The notes beneath the pieces were generated by a model, which made no database searches, was not told where the DNA came from, and saw only the letters and a program-made list of their open reading frames with translations. A DNA stretch of 64,000 nt from Rhynchonema sp. JSB1_4 (lineage: Eukaryota > Nematoda > Chromadorea > Monhysterida > Xyalidae), in the NCBI GenBank assembly GCA_030248065.1, contig JASAMV010003866.1, forward strand, positions 1-64,000. The letters are read 5' to 3'. The position numbers and the translations under genes are program-made. This document shows, in pieces, positions 1 to 9,426 of this stretch; position 1 is the stretch's first letter; each line of letters begins with the position of its first letter.

Positions 1-189
1 TAATCGAATTCCCGCAGCCGGTACGACAACTGCAGCTATAATAAATAAGTGAACAAAATCAGTTTGCTGATTCAGTAAAAATTAATGCAAATAAAGCTGC
101 CGTTCCGGATCGGTGACTTGCGTCTTCGGAAATTTAGGCCCAACCAACCAAAGTTAGGCAAAATTGACAATTATTATTTGACCATGCAG
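1..189. other. left flank, probable intron
   Basis: I see no open frame that joins convincingly to the exon beginning at 190. The segment ends in a plausible acceptor (…ccatgcag) and is AT-rich, so it is most likely intron of the gene that follows. Nothing else is recognised here. Confidence 0.4.
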
Positions 190-1543
190 TCTACCCGAAT
201 CGACCATTATGCGCATTGATCCTGTGCCCTTGCATGGCTATGCCAAACGTGGCTCACTACATGCCGGCAGTGCCCCACTCAAGCAACAACATCAATCGGT
301 GTCCACTGGTGCCGGGTTGCATAATCTCAGCATGACGTCATCGCCTGATCGACGGCCGCTCTTGATCTACGGGTTTGTTTGTGCTCTTGGGACTTTTTTT
401 CAAACCGCAGATGGTTTTTTCAATCTGTCATGGTGGAACTTATCGTGGGGGTGATCAACAGGTTGTCACCAACCTGCTGTTAATCTGTTACAATTTTTTG
501 TGAATGTTCTTGAAAGTGATGGATAATGTCTGGTCCCGGTCATACCACCACAACCAAGATAGTCTGTCTACATTTTCATAATAGCATTTAGTGAATAAAC
601 GTGTATATTTATCTTTTTTCCACAGCAATCAAGCCGTCCTAACGCCGGACACGCCATCAACCAGCGCACGCCTGCCCGACCTGGCATCTGTCTATGACCA
701 AGACGCTGCATTCCAGAACGGTGCCTTTGCTGCCTCACCAGCCAATTCACAACAATCACCGAAACCGTACATTGTTCATGGTGCGTTCAAAATATTAGTG
801 CCCAGCGTGTGAGCGTTGTTTCGGTTTTTCTTTGCACGCTAACGTGAACGTCACAACTCGTTGCGCCCGCTGCACAAGAATGTCGTGCCATAGTTGTCGC
901 AGGCGTTAGTTACGTGAAAATAAGGTCTTATAGGTGTGTCAACGCGCGGCACTAATGTTCAGCTGTTGTATACTAACCGGCCTTTGTGATTCAGGCACCA
1001 TGTCTCGACATCATGTGATGCGTCCACCGCTTGCGAATATCGATCCAAAACAATGCCATTGTGGATGTCCACATAAATCTGGTGATCATGTCGGTACGCA
1101 CAAAATATTTGCGCTTGTGAATCAGCAGAGTCTGTAACGGCCTATTAAGTTTTTAAAAACTATGATGTGGCTTTATTCACATGGTGCAAATTAACCATGG
1201 CTGTTGATTACATAATGTTTCAGGAATCTACCGTCCAAGCGAACACGGTTGTAATGTGCCATCGCCCAAGGCACCGCCCGGTCTTGATCCTGCCAACGAC
1301 ATGACACTAATGCCGGACAATATTGGTTGGTTTGGCAGAAATAGAATATTAGTGCCGTAGTGGGGGATTTGATGCCTTCCCTTTTTGTGCCTCACCTCTT
1401 GATCCAAACTGTGCAACGCAATGAGAAGATTTTGATCAACTTTTGAGCTGAATTAAATGACTTGGGGGTGTTTTTTGGTCGCAGATCTGTTTGCTCGAGG
1501 TGCCTTTGAGTGAGCAGCGCAAAAAACCCATTCTATAACTGAG

Positions 1544-1578
<35 letters not shown>

Positions 1579-3090
1579 CCGTTGTTGAATCAATGCACAC
1601 GCACGGCATCCATATTTTATTTATTATTGTTATATCATATTTTGACAGGCGCTCTCAACGCTCCACACGCTTGCTCAACCCCGATCGACCAGAATTGGCC
1701 ACCAGTCGGTGACACACTAACAACGACAACTTGTGCGCACACACGGCCGAGTTTTCTGTTGAACGATATTGATGTTTCACCGCCCAGCTGGGTGGCGCCG
1801 ACACTGCCGCCGGTGAGTCTGGGCAGTTCAGCCAAAGATGGCACTTTCTGATGAAGCAAGTCACACATTTACACACTGAGGTGCAAAAACTCAAATAAAA
1901 ATATAAAAAAATAAAAAAAACATTTGTAAAAGATGTATTGAACTTGTGAATGTCACACCGGTACTTTACCAATGCATTTCTCAGTGATCCTGAGGTCCAG
2001 TTTTGGTCATTCCTTTTTAGCGGAAGGCTGGATGAATTAGCCAAGTCCTTTTACAGACCATCAACCTCCCCCCACCACCCAATCTGCCCATACCCACACG
2101 ACCAAGAGGTAATACGAGCAGTTCGGCCACTACTGCGTCCACATCCCCCACCGCATCCGTGAAACATCTGCCGGAGACAAGTGCGTTTTGTGGGACGGGG
2201 AGGCTTGCAGTTGTTGAGTTGCTGGATGCGCTGTTTTATGGAATATGAGCGTGAAATTTCGTGCATCGCACTGACGATGACGTGCAGGCAGATCTAAACG
2301 GGCAATCAAAAACAGCCTGCACAATTTGCGCTCTTATTTGATCGAACCTTTTTTCGTGATAGTGAAATTACGAACGTGTTCCATCCGAATCATCCAGGCA
2401 CCGCCGCCCCCGAGCTGCCAGTGCGCGAGCAACGCCAGTCACCCAAAACGTGTCGCATCTGTTCGGATCAACGATATTATGTCAATCAATCGTTTATGGA
2501 CTCGCTCTCCAGGTATTCACAATTCAGGGACGTTTTGTTGGCCTCCGGATTTCGGGCTGGACCTTTATTCAGGACCTGGCGCGGGCCAAAACTTCTGGGA
2601 CGGATCTCGGAACTGCACTGCATGATTCAGTCTCTGATGCATTGACCCATTTCCAGCTACTACAATTTCAACGCCATATTCTGTCCGGACACGTGTCTGC
2701 TACCGAACCCGAACGGCTATCTGGCGATGCAACCCCCATCCTACACACATGCGTATTTGGCGATGGACAGACCAACAGCTCAACAACCGTTGCACAGGGG
2801 AAGTACCACGCAAACACCACCGCCGGATGATCCCGCGCAGAATAATGGTAAGTGCACACTGTACAGTCTGGGTCTCGTGGTGACTCGCTTAAAACACTCG
2901 TTACTGTCCTCTTTGTATCCACACGATTTGACATCCGTCTTTTGAATGACACAATGAATCGATAAATGGTAGATGTGCACCAGATTTGCATTGGGGACCT
3001 AAAATTTTGTTCGCAGTTATTCGCCGAGTGTCACCATACGTGTATCACAGTTTGTCGTGTCATGTTGTGATGGGTGCTATTGAAGAATAA
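190..3090 (+). CDS. 3' part of a spliced gene of unknown function (Pro/Ser/Thr-rich protein)
   Basis: I do not recognise the product. Nine exons fit GT-AG rules and keep one frame: 190-372, 626-780, 995-1093, 1224-1325, 1649-1812, 2057-2180, 2398-2512, 2657-2847 and 3017-3090 (TAA). Together they give about 401 residues. The first exon opens in mid-codon after a cag acceptor, and an in-frame TGA lies just upstream of that acceptor, so the true start is probably outside the window. The chain is rich in P, S, T, N and Q. It has small cysteine clusters (CHCGC near residue 130, CRIC near 300, FCPDTC near 330) and a polyproline run (LPPPPNLPIPTRPRG). No membrane helix or signal peptide is visible in this part. 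It resembles a disordered cytoplasmic tail or a transcription cofactor, but this is only a style match. All eight splice phases agree, so I am fairly sure of the exon structure and unsure of the function. Confidence 0.6.
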
Positions 3091-3091
3091 A
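3086..3091 (+). other. polyadenylation signal AATAAA overlapping the stop codon
   Basis: AATAAA overlaps the TAA stop of the preceding gene (…GAAGAATAAAAC). If it is used, the 3' untranslated region would be only a few tens of bases. The retroelement begins about 420 bp downstream, which fits a gene ending here. Confidence 0.45.
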
Positions 3092-3384
3092 ACAAAGTAA
3101 AATGGACGAGAGCTTGCAGGCACAGAATGTTGCAGTGACAACAACAAGAAAACAAACAATAGTTCCAGATTCATCATTAGTGACACGCGTGTCGATCAGC
3201 GATCAGCAAGTGACGGTGGTGAGAGCAGATTCGGTTACAAAACGACAACGAACGGGAGAAGCAGCGGGCTGTAATCGGCCGAAGTCAACGCAGTTTGGTG
3301 ATGTGCTCGGTTAGCATTTATGTATTGGGGCTTGGGGTTTATGTATTATTTTTTAACTTTAGATGCCAATTTTGGGGTTCCGTA

Positions 3385-3505
3385 TCTTCTTTTTGGACCA
3401 GCGAACCTTTTGGGCCACCGTACTTTTTGGGCCATGTTACTTTTTTGGGGCCAGGTACTTTTTGGGCGATGTTATATATCGGACCATGTACATTTTGGGC
3501 CAGTT
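3385..3505. repeat. degenerate tandem repeat, unit about 20-25 bp
   Basis: About five imperfect copies of a unit like ACTTTTTGGGCCATGT follow each other between the end of the first gene and the left LTR. The open frame through it simply repeats a GTFWAM-like peptide and is not taken as a gene. Confidence 0.6.
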
Positions 3506-3511
3506 AGTTTA

Positions 3512-3975
3512 GGGGGTTAAGTTAGCAAAGTGGGTTCTTCTGGTTCTTAGAATACGGCATTACAGTGGACCGCCATGTGTCTGATTATTATTTTTTTATT
3601 ATTACACGATGCAAGTGCAGGTATGTACAAGGTGCAAGCAAGGGGATATACAACGGGGCGACATACAAGGGCAAAGGGACATTCAGGGTACTTTGGGGAC
3701 TGGATAAACGTTGGGCAACGGGAGTATCTAACTCCAACTACATTGCTATCAATAAGTGCTCAAACTGGCCAAGTATCAGGCAGGGGCAGGACCAATACTA
3801 AGAATGCCAATCAGTACGAATGCAAGAGTCTATCAATCAAGGAATCTCTCAATCTATCAAATCTGAATGACCAATAACGCAGACGGAAGGAAGCGCCCGG
3901 GTAGACTCCGCCCACAAGCCTGAGATCACGTGACCAGCGGTCAGTGCCCAGCCTTGTGCCGGAGCTACCGTAACA
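3512..3975 (-). repeat. 3' LTR of the retrotransposon (no insertion)
   Basis: It matches 8285-8966 along its length, apart from the block 8403-8620 that is present only in the other copy. A shared landmark is ATACGGCATTACAGTGGACC, at about 3551 here and about 8332 in the other LTR. An open antisense frame of about 100 codons occurs in both LTRs and is not considered a gene. Confidence 0.75.
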
Positions 3976-3991
3976 TCCCTTCCCCCTGCGG
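3976..3991 (-). other. polypurine tract next to the 3' LTR
   Basis: On the minus strand the purine-rich run AGGGGGAAGGGA lies immediately before the LTR start TGTTACGG. This is where plus-strand DNA synthesis begins in LTR retroelements, and it fixes the orientation of the element. Confidence 0.65.
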
Positions 3992-5183
3992 ACAGTAAAT
4001 CCGCGATACACCAAAAAGTCTAAGAGAAAAGTGTGGATACAATAATGGTCACGTAAGAAGAGAGACTGATAGACAAAACTGACAGAGACCAATAACATCT
4101 TAAAAATAGATAATCGCAATTGCATGAGTAACCACTTCGAAATAAGTCAATAAGCTAAAAGCTAATCAGAAGAAACAAACACTCACGAAAAATACAGATC
4201 ATAAAGCCATGTTAATGCACTAATTGAAAACAACAGTAATAATTCATTCTTGTAGACAAACGGCGTCTACTGCCACAAGTCGCACAAAACAATACTAATA
4301 TGTATGTACATATAGGGCCAAGCACAGCAGCGAACAATGCAAGTCATAATATGTGCAGAGATATACACACACTGAAGATCAGAGCTTGGGTTCCACTCAC
4401 ATGTGAACTAGGTATACGCTTCACAGCGAATGTTACGGTAATTAAGGTAAAACCGTATTTAGAGAAAGCAGTCAAACAGAAGTCAAAAATGAAACCAAAA
4501 ATTATGTTGAAATAACAACAGTCAAGACATGTGCAAGTCGTGCCAACTGCATCTGTATGCACATAGTACCTATTATGTATAATACACAAGCAAACAAGCA
4601 GTTCTGAAACAAGCGCTTTATAAACACCGCATCTAGCGAAAGGAACAAAACTCAGACGATTCTCGGTTAAAACATCAAAATGGTCAGTAAATCTACTCAT
4701 TTACATGTCTCTTTCCCTCTACAATGAAAATCTTATACAGCACGGTAAACAACAAATACTATATGCAAAAACATCTTCTGATTCGTCCTTTCTTCTTCGC
4801 TTGATTCAATTTCTTCTTTCTTCATCTTCTTTTTCTTGAATCTTCACTCTTCTTTCTTCGGCTTGATGACTGAATCATGCTTCTTCTGGGGACTTGGGGA
4901 CGCTCAGGAATCTTCGTTCTTCTTGGGGTTCGGGGGAGTTCGGGACACTGTGTGAACAGGGCATGGTGTTCGTTTTGAGGGATTGTGGTGGACAGTGGGG
5001 CCAAGAAAGTTGAGGTTAAAGTCCAAGGACGTAAGTACAAGCATGTGTCATGTGTGCAAAGTGCCAGGGTAATTCACAATGTAATGCTGTGTACGCTATG
5101 TAACGTACATACAGTATGTACTGTATATGCGTGTGTATGTACAAATGTGGGAGGTCCGTATTCGCGTGTCCTGTTGTTGTTCG

Positions 5184-7061
5184 TCAGTGAGCCACACTTG
5201 TGCTCAACTTGTGCATGTTCAATAGCGGCATTTTCACATGCCGTAAGTCGCATTTCGCGATGCTTGTGCTCAGCACAGCACCAAGTGCAATTGCGTTTGT
5301 GTGGCTGCTTATCATCACCCATAAGTCGGAATTTGTCTGATTTGTTGCAGTGCGTAGCTGCTTGTCGGGTGTGTGTTGAGCTGTTGAGTGAAAGCTCGGA
5401 CACAGGGTTCCGTACGAAGCCTGGGCACTACGGTACCCGTTCTCTGAACAATGCACGAGCATTGCATGTGCTTGGGATTCTGCGGTCAAAGCGAGTGTTG
5501 TGGGCACAACGTGCGTCATTAGCAACGTTAGCATGAACAACAATGGTACGGTGTCGGCCGAACATCTACCGGAGCAGAATTTGGCTTGGTCGTAACGTGT
5601 GTGTTGCTTTGGATGTAGTGCTGCACGACTTGCATTCACTTGCAGCGGAGCACATCCATTTTTGGGTGCTGTCACATTTTCTGATTCTTGGTTGCGGTGT
5701 GCCAATGTTGTGGGGCTCTGTTTCTCTTGATGTAACCGCTGGGTGGGCGCAGGTAAGTCACATGCCTTAAACAGTGGCCCGGGTTCCGGGACATCGTGCC
5801 ACACCTCTGCTAAACCTGTGTGGACAACATTCGGTGCAACGCATTTCTGCGCTGGGACCGGAACAACAACATTTTGCAGTGTCTCTTGCTTGGGAGGCAC
5901 TGTGGTACAGTCTTGAAGCACCGCTGTATTTGGCTGTGGTGCTACACATTCGATTTTCGGTGCTACTTGGTACTTTGTGCATGATGGTGGACTGATCTGC
6001 AGCGCACCTATATTGATTGTTCGATGCTCCTTATGAGAGCTGTGTGTTGCTTTGGGGGTCACCGTGCGGGATTTGAGTCCTGATGTATTATGCCAAACGT
6101 TTGGGTGAACCCGTGTGTGCTCACTGGGTCGGCTACACCGAATGGTGCAGATGCGTGCTGTTGCAGCTTGAGTATCAGCATTTGAGTTGAAGTCCTCATG
6201 TGTGCTCAAATGTGATCTGGGTACTTGCGTTGCATGATAACCTTGTGCTTTACCGTTTGGGTACCGGAACATGTCTTGATTGGTGCTTTGGTGACGCATT
6301 CCATAGACGGACGTTCCGTGCGGGTGCGGTCTCGATTGAGTAAAATGGCCATAACAATCCTCTTTGTTTCTCGTGATGTTGTGCTGTTGCATTGGGTACG
6401 CAGGTATCGGGCTGATGGACAGAGCGCCTATCTGTGGTCTAAACGTTCGACGCTGCTCTTGATTGTTGGGTTGCGGTTTCACACCCAGGAAATATTGCTG
6501 TATACTTTCTTGTTGTCTGGGTTTACCAGCTTTCACCAGCATCTGTGCGGCTTCTACGCGCTTCACGAACTTTAGTGCTTCATAGCCAGTACTCACATTG
6601 GATAGCAATAATTGAAGTTTCATTTGATCATCATACAAGCCATGTAGGAAGTATTTGTAAACTTCATTATTGCGTTGTGCGTAAGTGTGTTCGAGGTATG
6701 CTCCTCGGGCATACTGCACTAGTTTTGTGTAATATTCGGTCACTGTTTCAGTTGGTGATTGGATGCATGACATGAGCAGGGACTGATGGTATTTGTCATC
6801 AAAATCAGTCCTAAACCGTTGTTCGAGGTGGCGCATAACATGCGTGTAATCTTTCCGGAGCTCATTGGGGATTGAATAGTACTCTCCAAGTTCCAAGCTA
6901 CTGTCGGATAATTGTAAAGGCACAAGCAAAGCACGTTGTTCTGCTGTGGGATTTGCAGCGTTACACACTTCATTGAATTTTTGGGACCATGTGATGAAAT
7001 TACTCCCTTTTTCGAATGTGGGCAATTTCGACAAAATATAATTCGTTAGCATAGTCGACAT
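5184..7061 (-). CDS. Gag-like polyprotein of the LTR retrotransposon (625 residues)
   Basis: This is a single uninterrupted frame with its ATG at 7061. Residues of about 20-190 have the helical look of a Ty3/BEL-type capsid region (FITWSQKFNE…, …LLMSCIQSPTETVTEYYTKL…, …YKYFLHGLYD…). That region would build the particle that carries the element's RNA. The middle (200-480) is H-, Q- and P-rich and probably disordered. No CCHC zinc knuckle is seen, although many gags have one. Near residues 500-520 a hydrophobic stretch (PLLFMLTLLMTHVVPTTLAL) breaks the hydrophilic pattern and could be a membrane or signal-like segment. No protease or pol follows. The intact frame of 625 codons in an element with diverged LTRs suggests it was functional recently or has been preserved. 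Gag identity is inferred from position and fold pattern, not from a search. Confidence 0.65.
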   Translation of the reverse strand: MSTMLTNYILSKLPTFEKGSNFITWSQKFNEVCNAANPTAEQRALLVPLQLSDSSLELGEYYSIPNELRKDYTHVMRHLEQRFRTDFDDKYHQSLLMSCIQSPTETVTEYYTKLVQYARGAYLEHTYAQRNNEVYKYFLHGLYDDQMKLQLLLSNVSTGYEALKFVKRVEAAQMLVKAGKPRQQESIQQYFLGVKPQPNNQEQRRTFRPQIGALSISPIPAYPMQQHNITRNKEDCYGHFTQSRPHPHGTSVYGMRHQSTNQDMFRYPNGKAQGYHATQVPRSHLSTHEDFNSNADTQAATARICTIRCSRPSEHTRVHPNVWHNTSGLKSRTVTPKATHSSHKEHRTINIGALQISPPSCTKYQVAPKIECVAPQPNTAVLQDCTTVPPKQETLQNVVVPVPAQKCVAPNVVHTGLAEVWHDVPEPGPLFKACDLPAPTQRLHQEKQSPTTLAHRNQESENVTAPKNGCAPLQVNASRAALHPKQHTRYDQAKFCSGRCSADTVPLLFMLTLLMTHVVPTTLALTAESQAHAMLVHCSENGYRSAQASYGTLCPSFHSTAQHTPDKQLRTATNQTNSDLWVMISSHTNAIALGAVLSTSIAKCDLRHVKMPLLNMHKLSTSVAH

Positions 7062-8284
7062 GGTGCTTCGTTGTGGTGAGGTGTTGTGTTTTGAAGGTAA
7101 AAAGGGCTCAGCTTCGTTGGGTTGAATGTGGTTGGATTATGGTAGCTTTGCAAACAGAAGCGTTCAAAACGGAATGAAATTGCGTAATCGTTAGGAAGGG
7201 GTCACGACCTTTGTGTTGTTAGAATAGGAAGTGAATGGGGCAGCAGATGGTCCTTTTTTCGTTTATGGGTTACCTGTATGTGAAGCGACGAGTCTAATGT
7301 ATAGTGTATGTAGGTATGTGTGGGTTCATGAGCAGATGTTTTTTTGCCTGTGGTGCTCAAATGAATGTGTGCCACACACATAGGTCAAGTATAGTGTTGT
7401 GGTTGTGGGCTAGAAACTAAGCTGAGTGAGATCGACTTAAATTTGCATGTACGTGAGCCGATGTGCTTTGCTATTGCGCAACTAGTGCTGTGGGACGTTG
7501 GTGGTTTGACTTAATACAGCAGAAGCAAAGCAGATTGATAAAATACTGCTTCCACAGTGGATCTTATGTCAGTTTTTCGATCTGAAGACAAAATGTGAGG
7601 TTTATGTCTTTGTTATGATAGGACTTGTTGTCAAGAAAACTTGTGAAGGTTTGAAGCTGCAAAGAGCAAAACTGTGAGAGTGTTTGAAAACTGTGTATTG
7701 TGAAAGTTTAGGGTAAGTTGGTGGACAAAACGGTTGTGCAGATGCGGGCCAAGGTCGGGCCGGGTGTGTGAAGGATGAGGTCGGGAGAAACTGAGGTGCG
7801 GGAAATCAAAGTAGCAAAGTTGTTGCGGACCAGAGTGAAGTGGGTTTGACTTGCCGCGTCGGGGCAGGGTTGATCACATTAAGTTTGGTACAAGTTGAAC
7901 TGCTGGGAAGGGAATAACTGGACAGGTCCGGGCAAATTGTGGGCAAGGGAATTTTAAAAAGTGTATCTAGTTTTAGCGTGGTTACTACGTGTATCTTGTG
8001 ATTCGGGAGCATGTATGTGTGTGGGCTGGGATGTTGCTGGGTTGGCAGGTATAGTCTGTTTATCTATAAATTCTGTAACGCCAATAACCAAGTGAGTAGG
8101 TAGGTACAAGTCTGAATCAGTGAGTGCACAATAAGATCGAAGCGTTTCAACACTTGTGTCCTGAGGTCGGACTTGTGAGAGAGACAACGGTAGGTAATGC
8201 TGACTTCTCCTTTCCCCTTAGGGGGAGAAGCGAGGAACAAACAAAGTTAGCGTCAAAATGGGATTAACCAGTGCAGATCACCAG

Positions 8285-8966
8285 TGTTAGGGGTTTATGT
8301 TCGCAAAATGGGTTCTTGTGATTCTTAGAATACGGCATTACAGTGGACCGCCATGTGTCTGATTATTATTTATTATTATTACACGATGCAAGTGCAGGTA
8401 TGTATTGGTCGCACAATAACTATATAAGAATTCATCAAATCAATCCTGATTTTCACGTCCAGTCACTCTAACCCTGCTTGATCCACAAACTAAAAAGACC
8501 ACCCCTCCCCCCGCAACTTCTTTTTCCAATGTTTTGTGTGCGATCACGCAACGCAACGTCATTGCCCCGTCACTTTCCCCCTTTCATAGGAAAAAAATCC
8601 AAAAAAAAACTTGCGCAAAAAAGGTGCAATCAAGGGGATATACAAGGGGCGACATACAAGGGCAAAGGGACATTCAGGGTACTTTGGGGACTGGATATAC
8701 GTTGGGCCACGGGAGTATCTAACTCCAACTACGTTGCTATCAATAAGTGCTCAAACTGGCCAAGTATCAGGCAGGGGCAGGACCAATACTAAGAATACCA
8801 ATCAATGCGAAAGCAAGAGTCTATCAATCAAGGAATCTCTCAATCTATCAAATCTGAATGACCAATAACGCAGACGGAAGGAAGCGCCCGGGTAGACTCC
8901 GCCCACAAGCCTGAGATCACGTGACCAGCGGTCAGTGCCCAGCCTTGTGCCGGAGCTACCGTAACA
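8285..8966 (-). repeat. 5' LTR of the retrotransposon, carrying a MITE
   Basis: On the minus strand it runs TGTTACGG…CCTAACA. It is about 218 bp longer than the 3' LTR because of the inserted element at 8403-8620. The transcription start and promoter of the retrotransposon should lie here, but I cannot point to a specific TATA box. Confidence 0.7.
8403..8620. mobile_element. MITE inserted in the 5' LTR (TATTGGTCGCAC family)
   Basis: The block starts TATTGGTCGCACAAT and is absent from the 3' LTR. There GGTATGTA runs straight into CAAGGTGC, giving a natural empty site. A related copy with both terminal repeats sits at 51718-51995, and the two share the interior stretch GTGTGCGATCACGCAACGCA. 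The right terminal repeat of this LTR copy looks eroded. Confidence 0.7.
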
Positions 8967-9426
8967 GTTTAGCAAAAAAAACGCTGTCAACCTTGTACCA
9001 TCTAAATCAAAAGCAACCGCCAAAAAAAGACCTCTCTGGGTAGGCTGGTGCAACGTTATCGGACAATTTGTGTCCTGTTTACATCTGGGTCAGGGAGTTT
9101 AAGAGGAGTGTGTAACAGTGTTTCATTTAGTTCTTATAAATATGAGCAAGATTGTAATATTAGAGTAGTATAAAACTGCATGTATAGTTTCGGACCCTCT
9201 CACGAGACTATATATGTCACAATGCATCCGGGTCCTCATCAGTCATGAGATGCATTGCTCCCTCCCTATTTAAACCTGTGTGATATTCGAGACAAAAGCG
9301 TGCTGTTGGCCAACGCTACACACGAGATGACCTATATAAACCACCAACCACAGCGTGAATTTATTGTGCTTTGTGCATATTGACCAGACCTATGTAGCTT
9401 TTACCTCTGCCTGTTTTTTTTCTCAG
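8967..9426. other. stretch between the LTR element and the first visible USP5 exon
   Basis: It is AT-rich and has no frame that resembles the missing upstream part of USP5. It ends in a good acceptor (…ctgttttttttctcag), so at least its right part is intron. I see no other feature. Confidence 0.4.

Larger units (their letters stand above)
3506..8966 (-). mobile_element. non-autonomous LTR retrotransposon, gag only
   Basis: Two direct repeats (about 3512-3975 and 8285-8966) bracket 4.3 kb. Read on the minus strand, the LTR starts TGTTACGG and the right copy ends …CCTAACA. A polypurine tract (CCGCAGGGGGAAGGGA) abuts the 3' LTR at 3976-3991. TGGTGATCTGCACTGG follows the 5' LTR as a possible primer-binding site. 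The candidate target duplication is GTTTA (3507-3511 and 8967-8971); the left LTR edge is blurred, so this is tentative. The only long frame is a gag-like ORF. I see no protease, reverse transcriptase or integrase motifs, so movement would need enzymes from another element. The LTRs differ by scattered substitutions and by one inserted transposon. Confidence 0.75.

Noticed and set aside
3102..3314. Frame starting MDESLQAQNVAVTTTRKQ just after the first gene
   Set aside because: Its start briefly resembles the USP5 segment before the core strand, but the rest does not continue like USP5. The true equivalent is found at 9427-9644.
3575..3877. 100-codon frame present in both LTRs (also 8611-8868)
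   Set aside because: It is antisense to the retroelement, contains no domain, and is repeated only because the LTRs are direct repeats.
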